From an uncultured Eubacteriales bacterium (GTDB lineage: Bacteria > Bacillota > Clostridia > Oscillospirales > Oscillospiraceae): DNA of 9,994 nt. Shown here piece by piece: positions 5,305-9,994 of the stretch. Position numbers and translations under genes: made by a program. Every line of letters begins with the position of its first letter. Position 1 is the stretch's first letter. The notes below the pieces were generated by a model. The model worked only from the letters and a program-made list of their open reading frames with translations, searched no databases and was not told the DNA's origin. The stretch covers positions 1 through 9,994 of the forward strand of contig ONTN01000034.1 in assembly GCA_900320765.1 (NCBI GenBank), in the 5' to 3' direction.

Positions 5305-7228
5305 TTTTGACGCAATAGTTATCGGCGGGGGAGCCGCCGGACTTTTTGCCGCGGGAAGGGCGGGCGAGCGCGGGCTCAGAGTGCTTCTGATCGAAAAGAA
5401 CGACAAGGTCGGAAGAAAGCTGGGCATAACCGGTAAGGGACGCTGCAACCTAACGAACAACGCCGAAGTGCGTACGGTTATCGACAACTGCACTACGAAC
5501 GGAAGATTTTTATACAGCGCGGTGAACGCTTTCCCGCCCTCCGCTGTAATGAGTTTTTTCGAGAAGAGAGGCGTGCCCCTCAAGACTGAGAGAGGCTTTC
5601 GCGTTTTTCCGCAGTCGGACAGGGCTGCGGACATCGTAAACGCGCTCAGGTCCTATATAAAGGATGGCGGCGTAGCAAGGCTAACTGCCGAGGCGAAGGG
5701 GCTCGTTATCGAAAACGGGGCGATCGCCGGGGTCGACACCTCAGCCGGACGCTATACGGCGAAAAGCGTTATAATCGCGACCGGCGGCATATCTTACAGG
5801 CTGACAGGCTCAACGGGCGACGGCTACCGTTTTGCAGAGAGCGCGGGGCATACGATCGTTCCTCCCGCGGCGTCTTTAGTCTCGGTATGCTGCGCCGAGG
5901 AAGACTGCTCCGAGATGGCGGGCTTCTCCCTCCGCAACGTTAAGCTGAGGGTTGAGAACAAAAAGGGCGCCGCGGTTTTTGAGGATATGGGCGAGCTCCT
6001 TTTTACGCACAGGGGAGTATCGGGCCCGCTCGTTCTCTCGGCGAGCGCGCATATGCGCGATTATGAGAAGAACAGATATAAGCTCTATATCGACTTAAAG
6101 CCCGCGCTCAGCGAGGAGAAGCTTGACGCGAGAGTGCTGCGCGATTTTGAAAAGTATAAGAACAGAGAATTTGAAAACGCTTTATCCGACCTTGCCGGGC
6201 GCAGTATGATACCGGTACTCATCAAAAGATCGGGAATCGATCCCGCAAAACGTGTAAACTCCGTCACGAAGGAGGAGAGACGCAGGCTTGTGAGCCTTTT
6301 AAAGTCCTTCGAGCTGACAGCAGTTTCACCGGGACCGATAGAGGAGGCGATAGTCACCTCCGGCGGCGTGAGCACGAGGGAGATAGACCCGAAGACGATG
6401 GAGTCGAAAAAATGCTCTGGGCTCTATTTCGCCGGAGAGGTAATCGACGTTGACGCATACACTGGCGGGTTTAATCTTCAGATTGCGTGGTCAACGGCGT
6501 TCGCCGCGGCAAACGCGATACCGAAAGCTGAAAATGATAAGGGGAGCATTAAAATGAAGCACATTGACGTTGCGATAGACGGCCCCTCTGGGGCGGGAAA
6601 ATCCACCCTTGCGAGACTTGCGGCCGAAAAACTGGGACTTATTTACGTTGACACGGGCGCCTTGTACCGCACGGTCGGGCTCTACGTTCTTTCAAAGGGC
6701 GTCGGCAGCCGCGACGAGGCAGGAGTGACAGCTCTGCTGCCCGAGATAGATATCGGGATGAAGTACGCGGACGGGGCGCAGAGAATGATACTGAACGGCA
6801 AGGACGTAACGGACAGTATAAGAACGCCCGAGGTCACAAAGTACGCCTCCGACGTCTCCGCCATTGGTGCGGTAAGAGCCTTCCTCCTGGATACCCAGAG
6901 GTCGCTAGCAGAAAAGTACAGCGTAATTATGGACGGACGGGATATCGGCACGGTCGTACTTCCGAACGCCGGGCTCAAGATATTCCTCACCGCAAGCGCT
7001 GAGGTTAGGGCCCGACGCCGCCTCAAGGATTTCGAGGCGAAGGGAATTATTACTACGTTTGAAGAAGTGCTGCGCGATATCGAGGAGAGGGATTACAACG
7101 ATTCGCACAGAGAGATAGCGCCGCTTAAGCCTGCGGAGGACTCCGTGCTTGTCGATACCTCGGAGAGAACTCTTGAGGAGAGCCTTGCCGAGATAACGGG
7201 GCTTATCAGGAGAGCGCTGGCGGAATGA
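5288..7228 (+). CDS. In-frame fusion: BaiN/HI0933-type flavoprotein + cytidylate kinase
   Basis: One open frame of 646 codons joins two normally separate proteins. Residues 1–~412 are an FAD-binding oxidoreductase of the HI0933/BaiN (aminoacetone oxidase-like) family: dinucleotide-binding GGGAAG (13–18) with acidic Glu36, the GKGRCNLTN signature (49–57), and the family C terminus FAGEVIDVDAYTGGFNLQ (381–398). Its physiological substrate is uncertain. A 10–15 residue polar linker (AENDKGSIK) leads straight into a complete Cmk from Met423. ATG 5288 is chosen because the conserved N terminus starts there; the frame stays open further upstream only through rpiR codons. It overlaps rpiR by 17 bp. 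At the junction a TGATAA tandem stop lies out of frame and Cmk keeps its own ribosome binding site, so the fusion may be recent or may reflect an indel in the sequence. The 3' end overlaps ispH by 4 bp. Confidence 0.85.
   Translation: MRSTNDFDAIVIGGGAAGLFAAGRAGERGLRVLLIEKNDKVGRKLGITGKGRCNLTNNAEVRTVIDNCTTNGRFLYSAVNAFPPSAVMSFFEKRGVPLKTERGFRVFPQSDRAADIVNALRSYIKDGGVARLTAEAKGLVIENGAIAGVDTSAGRYTAKSVIIATGGISYRLTGSTGDGYRFAESAGHTIVPPAASLVSVCCAEEDCSEMAGFSLRNVKLRVENKKGAAVFEDMGELLFTHRGVSGPLVLSASAHMRDYEKNRYKLYIDLKPALSEEKLDARVLRDFEKYKNREFENALSDLAGRSMIPVLIKRSGIDPAKRVNSVTKEERRRLVSLLKSFELTAVSPGPIEEAIVTSGGVSTREIDPKTMESKKCSGLYFAGEVIDVDAYTGGFNLQIAWSTAFAAANAIPKAENDKGSIKMKHIDVAIDGPSGAGKSTLARLAAEKLGLIYVDTGALYRTVGLYVLSKGVGSRDEAGVTALLPEIDIGMKYADGAQRMILNGKDVTDSIRTPEVTKYASDVSAIGAVRAFLLDTQRSLAEKYSVIMDGRDIGTVVLPNAGLKIFLTASAEVRARRRLKDFEAKGIITTFEEVLRDIEERDYNDSHREIAPLKPAEDSVLVDTSERTLEESLAEITGLIRRALAE
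6554..7228 (+). CDS. cmk: (d)CMP kinase portion, possible independent start
   Basis: Cytidylate kinase phosphorylates CMP and dCMP to the diphosphates with ATP. The 224-residue segment from ATG 6554 has the normal full length of the family: P-loop GPSGAGKS (10–17), DTGALYR (33–39), the CMP-binding region around TPEVTKYASDVSAI, DGRDIGTVVLPNAGLKIFLTA, and the lid/late motif RDYNDSHREIAPLKPAED. ATAAGGGGAGC (6537–6547) provides a Shine–Dalgarno sequence about 8 nt before the ATG, so Cmk can probably be made separately even if the upstream frame reads through. In many Clostridia an acyltransferase gene (plsC) lies between cmk and ispH; here cmk runs directly into ispH with an ATGA overlap. The boundary as a separate protein is inference; the Cmk identity is secure. 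Confidence 0.8.
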   Translation: MKHIDVAIDGPSGAGKSTLARLAAEKLGLIYVDTGALYRTVGLYVLSKGVGSRDEAGVTALLPEIDIGMKYADGAQRMILNGKDVTDSIRTPEVTKYASDVSAIGAVRAFLLDTQRSLAEKYSVIMDGRDIGTVVLPNAGLKIFLTASAEVRARRRLKDFEAKGIITTFEEVLRDIEERDYNDSHREIAPLKPAEDSVLVDTSERTLEESLAEITGLIRRALAE

Positions 7229-9279
7229 AAAAGCTGATTCTTGCCGAGTCCGCCGGATTCTGCTTCGGAGTGCAGCGCGCCGTCAGCATAGCCGAAAAAA
7301 ACGCCGGGAGCGGGAGAAGGGTCGTAACTCTCGGCCAGCTCATTCATAACAACGCAGTTACGGACAGGCTTGCCTCCCTCGGAGTATCGGCGATAGCCGA
7401 CGCTTCGGAGGCTTGTAAGGGCGACGCCGTGATAATAAGGAGCCACGGAGCTCCCGAGCGTGTTTACACCGAGCTTTCCGCAGCCGGCGCCGAGATAATC
7501 GACGCGACCTGCCCAATGGTAAAAAGGGTGCACGACCTTGCAAAGGCGGAGATAGCCGAAGGACGAAAGGTCGTGATCGTGGGCGACAGGGAGCACCCGG
7601 AGGTCAGGGCGATAACCGACGGGCGGGAGATGATAGTACTCGGCGGAGTGTCTGAGACCGAAAAAGCGATAGCCGAGGGCGTCATTTTGCCGGATGATCC
7701 CGTTTCCATCCTCTCGCAGACCACAGCCGAGCGAGAAATCTTTGAGATTATTGTAAAAAATATAAAAAAACTGTGTACAAATTGCAAAATATTTGATACA
7801 ATATGCAATGCCACTTCGCGGCGCCAGGGCGAAGTCAGTCAGCTTGCGTCAAAATGCGAAGCCTTCGTAGTGATCGGCGGCAGGCAGAGCGCCAACAGCC
7901 GTCATCTTGCCGATATCGCCTCCAAGCTTTCCCGAAGAGTTTTTTTCATCGAGAATGCGGACGAGCTTCCTATCGGCGAGCTCGAGAGCTTCGATACCGT
8001 GGGCGTAACTGCGGGAGCCAGCACACCGGAGTGGATAATTAAGGAGGTAATCAGGAAAATGAGTGACGAGATCAAATCCACGGAGAACGTGGAAACCACC
8101 GAAGCGGAAGCTTCATTCGAGGAAATGCTTGAGCGTTCCATCAAAACTTTACATACGGGAGAGAAGGTTTCGGGCATTATCGCCTCGATCACCCAGACTG
8201 AAGTGTCTGTGGATCTCGGCACAAAGCAATCCGGCTATATACCCATTACCGAGCTTAGCGATGAACCTAACTTCAACGTAAACGAGCATTTCAAAGTGGG
8301 CGACGAGATCGAAGCTTTCGTTACCCGCGTGAACGATGTTGAGGGCACCGTGGCTCTCTCCAAGAAGCGCCTCGACGCCAACAAGGCGTGGGAGACCATC
8401 TCCGAGGCGCGCAATGAGCGCACAACCGTTGAGGGCACCGTTATAGAGGAGAACAAGGGCGGCATAGTCGTCCTCGTTAAGGGCGTTCGCGTTTTCGTAC
8501 CCGCCAGCCTTTCCGGCCTTCCCAAGGACGCTCCCATGACCGAGCTTCTGAAGAAAAAGGTCAAGCTTCGCATCACCGAGGTCAACCAGCCCCGCCGCCG
8601 CGTTGTCGGCTCCATCCGCGCCGTTCAGTTCGAGGAGCGCCGCGCGAAGGCTCAGGAGGTCTGGGACAATATCGAGGTCGGCAAGCACTATGACGGCGTT
8701 GTCAAGAGCCTCACGTCTTACGGCGCGTTCGTCGATATCGGCGGAGTTGACGGAATGGTCCACGTTTCCGAGCTCAGCTGGAACCGCATCCATCAGCCCA
8801 GCGAGGTCGTCAAGGTCGGCGATCCTCTTGACGTTTACGTTATTTCCTTCGATAAGGATGCCCGCAAGATATCCCTCGGCCACCGCGATCCCAACGCTAA
8901 CCCCTGGAAGGTCTTCACCGATAAGTACTCCGTGGGCGATGTTGCTGAGGTCAAGATCGTAAAGCTTATGACCTTCGGCGCTTTTGCTGAGGTCGTTCCC
9001 GGCGTCGACGGTCTTATCCACATCAGCCAGATCGCGAACCGCCGCATCGGCAAGCCCGAAGAGGTCCTTTCCGAGGGTCAGGTCGTTTCCGCGAAGATAA
9101 CCGCCATCGATAACGAGAACAAGAAGGTCTCCCTCTCCATCCGCGCTCTCTCCGAGCCCGCAGCTCCTGCTGCCGAGCCCGAGAAGGCCGCAGAGCCCGA
9201 GGACGACGAGCCCACCGTGGTATATGATACCGCGAATCCTCCCTCCGCCGAGGAGCTTGAGGCTATAGTCGAGGACTGA
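7225..9279 (+). CDS. ispH: IspH (HMBPP reductase) – ribosomal protein S1 fusion
   Basis: Bifunctional 684-residue protein of a type known in Clostridia. Residues 1–~278 are IspH, the last enzyme of the MEP isoprenoid pathway, reducing HMBPP to IPP and DMAPP with a [4Fe-4S] cluster. Visible are the cluster cysteines Cys13 (GFCFGV), Cys96 (DATCP) and Cys194 (DTICNATSRRQ), substrate residues His41, His74 and His124, Glu126 and Thr167. Residues 279–684 form a Firmicutes-type S1 with four OB-fold S1 repeats at about 313–382, 400–467, 485–553 and 570–640, then an acidic Ala/Glu/Pro tail. The repeats at 485 and 570 carry the clearest RNA-binding pattern (YGAFVDIGGVDGMVHVSELS; FGAFAEVVPGVDGLIHISQI). 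ATG 7225 overlaps the cmk stop. An internal AAGGAGGT and ATG at the domain join could produce S1 alone. The stop is a TGATAA tandem followed by an intrinsic terminator. Confidence 0.93.
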   Translation: MKKLILAESAGFCFGVQRAVSIAEKNAGSGRRVVTLGQLIHNNAVTDRLASLGVSAIADASEACKGDAVIIRSHGAPERVYTELSAAGAEIIDATCPMVKRVHDLAKAEIAEGRKVVIVGDREHPEVRAITDGREMIVLGGVSETEKAIAEGVILPDDPVSILSQTTAEREIFEIIVKNIKKLCTNCKIFDTICNATSRRQGEVSQLASKCEAFVVIGGRQSANSRHLADIASKLSRRVFFIENADELPIGELESFDTVGVTAGASTPEWIIKEVIRKMSDEIKSTENVETTEAEASFEEMLERSIKTLHTGEKVSGIIASITQTEVSVDLGTKQSGYIPITELSDEPNFNVNEHFKVGDEIEAFVTRVNDVEGTVALSKKRLDANKAWETISEARNERTTVEGTVIEENKGGIVVLVKGVRVFVPASLSGLPKDAPMTELLKKKVKLRITEVNQPRRRVVGSIRAVQFEERRAKAQEVWDNIEVGKHYDGVVKSLTSYGAFVDIGGVDGMVHVSELSWNRIHQPSEVVKVGDPLDVYVISFDKDARKISLGHRDPNANPWKVFTDKYSVGDVAEVKIVKLMTFGAFAEVVPGVDGLIHISQIANRRIGKPEEVLSEGQVVSAKITAIDNENKKVSLSIRALSEPAAPAAEPEKAAEPEDDEPTVVYDTANPPSAEELEAIVED
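7774..7802 (+). promoter_or_regulatory. Promoter-like sequence within ispH, upstream of the S1 half
   Basis: TGTACA (7774–7779), a 17-nt spacer, and TACAAT (7797–7802) resemble -35 and -10 boxes (4 of 6 and 5 of 6 matches). They lie in a strikingly AT-rich stretch (about 7741–7806) of an otherwise GC-richer gene, roughly 260 nt before the possible S1 start at 8059. It could supply extra transcription for S1. AT-rich coding DNA yields chance matches, so this is tentative. Confidence 0.35.
8041..8061 (+). promoter_or_regulatory. rpsA: Internal ribosome binding site and start for ribosomal protein S1
   Basis: AAGGAGGT (8041–8048) is a full complement to the 3' end of 16S rRNA and lies 10 nt before an in-frame ATG at 8059, exactly at the IspH/S1 boundary (MSDEIKSTENVE). 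Starting there gives a stand-alone 406-residue S1 with four repeats. The same bases also encode Lys-Glu-Val of the IspH C-terminal helix, so coding constraint alone could produce the match. Codon choice changes sharply at this point, which favours a real separate start. Confidence 0.5.
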
Positions 9280-9285
9280 TAACAG

Positions 9286-9312
9286 TTGACCAGGTAAAGC
9301 ACCGCTGATTAT
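9286..9312 (+). promoter_or_regulatory. Weak promoter candidate for the SLH gene
   Basis: TTGACC (9286–9291) matches the -35 consensus at five of six positions. A poor -10 candidate GATTAT (9307–9312) follows with a short 15-nt spacer. The predicted start would fall inside the right arm of the S1 terminator, the same arrangement as at 4366–4427. Since only 15 nt separate the terminator from the SLH start codon, a promoter must either overlap the terminator or lie in the S1 coding region. Confidence 0.25.
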
Positions 9313-9328
9313 TCGGCGGTGCTTTTTT
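9296..9328 (+). terminator. Intrinsic terminator after the IspH–S1 gene
   Basis: A perfect 10-bp stem, AAAGCACCGC (9296–9305) with GCGGTGCTTT (9316–9325), closes a 10-nt loop and ends in a run of six T (9323–9328). It follows the TGATAA stop of the S1 half by about 15 nt and closes the rpiR–flavoprotein/cmk–ispH/rpsA unit. Confidence 0.88.
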
Positions 9329-9343
9329 AAAGGAGAATGTGCG

Positions 9344-9994
9344 TTGAGAAAGATAATTTCCGCCCTGCTCGCCTTAATGTTTGCCTTCTCTATCCTGCCC
9401 TTCGCCTTTGCCGCCGGGGAGGAGGGGCCTCACCAGTGGGCCGAGGCCGAGGTCGGTGAGGCTGTCGAAGCGGGGCTTGTGCCGGAGACACTTCAATGCG
9501 ATTACCGAGAGCCTATTAAAAGAGCCGAGATGGCGGAGCTGATAGTCCGCATTCTTGAAAAAGCGAGCGGAAAGAGCGCGGAAGAGCTCGCTTCGGGCGC
9601 TGACAGCGAGCCCGTGTTTTCCGATACCGGGGATAAGAACGTGTCCGTTTGCGCCGCTCTGGGCATTATTAAGGGAATGGGCAGCGGCCTTTTTATGCCG
9701 GATGGGGAGCTGACCCGCGCCCAGGCTGCTGCAATAATTAACAGAACTGCGTTCGTCCTCGGCGTCGATACCTCGAACTACCCCCTCGGCTTTGAGGATA
9801 CCAAGCACCACTGGGTCAAGGACGAGCTCGGCTGGACGGTGAGAAACGGTATACTGCGGGGTACGGGACACGGCCTCTTTTTCCCCGACGCGCCGGTGAC
9901 GAGAGAGCAGGCGATGATTATTTCGCTAAGAACTCTTAATGTTATAAACGGAGTGACCTACCTTCGCGTAAGCGAGAGGTGGGAGACTGACGGA
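9344..9994 (+). CDS. Secreted SLH-domain protein (5' part, runs off window)
   Basis: The first 217 codons of an open frame that continues past the window end. TTG 9344 is the chosen start: AGGAG at 9331–9335 lies 8 nt upstream and a clear signal peptide follows (MRKIISALLA, hydrophobic to about residue 19, AFA cleavage near 23). Three S-layer-homology repeats follow at about 29–72 (QWAEAEVGEAVEAGLV, IKRAEMAELI), 91–137 (VFSDTGDKNVSVCAALGIIKG, LTRAQAAAIINR) and 150–197 (FEDTKHHWVKDELGWTVRNGI, VTREQAMIISLRTL). SLH repeats attach exported proteins to secondary cell-wall polymers by non-covalent binding. The attached effector domain, if any, lies beyond the window, so the function of the whole protein is unknown. 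The first repeat is the most diverged. An intrinsic terminator separates it from the S1 gene. Confidence 0.88.
   Translation, partial: MRKIISALLALMFAFSILPFAFAAGEEGPHQWAEAEVGEAVEAGLVPETLQCDYREPIKRAEMAELIVRILEKASGKSAEELASGADSEPVFSDTGDKNVSVCAALGIIKGMGSGLFMPDGELTRAQAAAIINRTAFVLGVDTSNYPLGFEDTKHHWVKDELGWTVRNGILRGTGHGLFFPDAPVTREQAMIISLRTLNVINGVTYLRVSERWETDG

Noticed and set aside
4349..7791. Shared AAATTGCAAAA word at about 4350–4360 and 7780–7789, considered as a common operator
   Set aside because: Both copies lie in AT-rich stretches, the second is in coding DNA, and an 11-nt match is not enough evidence for a regulatory site.
8149..9021. 290-codon open frame on the minus strand opposite the S1 region
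   Set aside because: Long antisense frames are expected opposite genes with strongly biased codons. The + strand shows unmistakable S1 repeats and the antisense product has none of its own features.
9374..9871. 165-codon minus-strand frame near the window end
   Set aside because: The + strand here encodes a signal peptide and three SLH repeats with a good ribosome binding site; the antisense frame is a shadow.

Overview
The window looks like core chromosome of a low-to-mid GC Gram-positive anaerobe, most likely a member of the Clostridia (Oscillospirales-like, probably uncultured). The evidence is the conserved order scpA–scpB–DUF2953–ytfJ/gerW–D,D-carboxypeptidase–rluB, strong AAGGAGG-type ribosome binding sites, a GerW sporulation-family protein, the IspH–ribosomal S1 fusion known from Clostridia, and an S-layer-homology (SLH) protein. 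This assignment is inference from gene content and order. All genes are on the + strand and the coding density is very high. No mobile element, CRISPR array, tRNA or rRNA was seen.

Block 1 (40–4324) is a tightly packed set of six genes: scpA and scpB (chromosome condensation with SMC), a DUF2953 membrane protein with a long Lys/Glu-rich insert, ytfJ/gerW, a secreted penicillin-binding D,D-carboxypeptidase, and rluB (23S rRNA pseudouridine synthase). Most junctions overlap or nearly abut. The exception is the 78 nt before the carboxypeptidase, where the best-placed start appears to be ACG rather than ATG. Block 1 ends at a near-perfect intrinsic terminator at 4397–4427.

Block 2 (4444–9279) starts from a good sigma-A-type promoter whose predicted start lies inside that terminator hairpin. 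It holds an RpiR/MurR-type SIS-domain regulator, a BaiN/HI0933-type flavoprotein fused in frame to cytidylate kinase (Cmk), and an IspH–ribosomal protein S1 fusion. The genes overlap by 17 bp and 4 bp. The block ends at a second intrinsic terminator at 9296–9328. The flavoprotein–Cmk join carries a TGATAA tandem stop just out of frame, so a one-base change would separate the two proteins. The IspH–S1 join carries a perfect AAGGAGGT and an in-frame ATG, and codon usage changes abruptly there. S1 may therefore also be made alone at a high level.

Block 3 (9344–end) is the 5' part of a secreted SLH-repeat protein that runs off the window.

I do not see a clearly new multi-gene system. The items most worth checking are the two fusion junctions, the apparent ACG start, the promoter placed inside a terminator, and the AT-rich promoter-like island within ispH.
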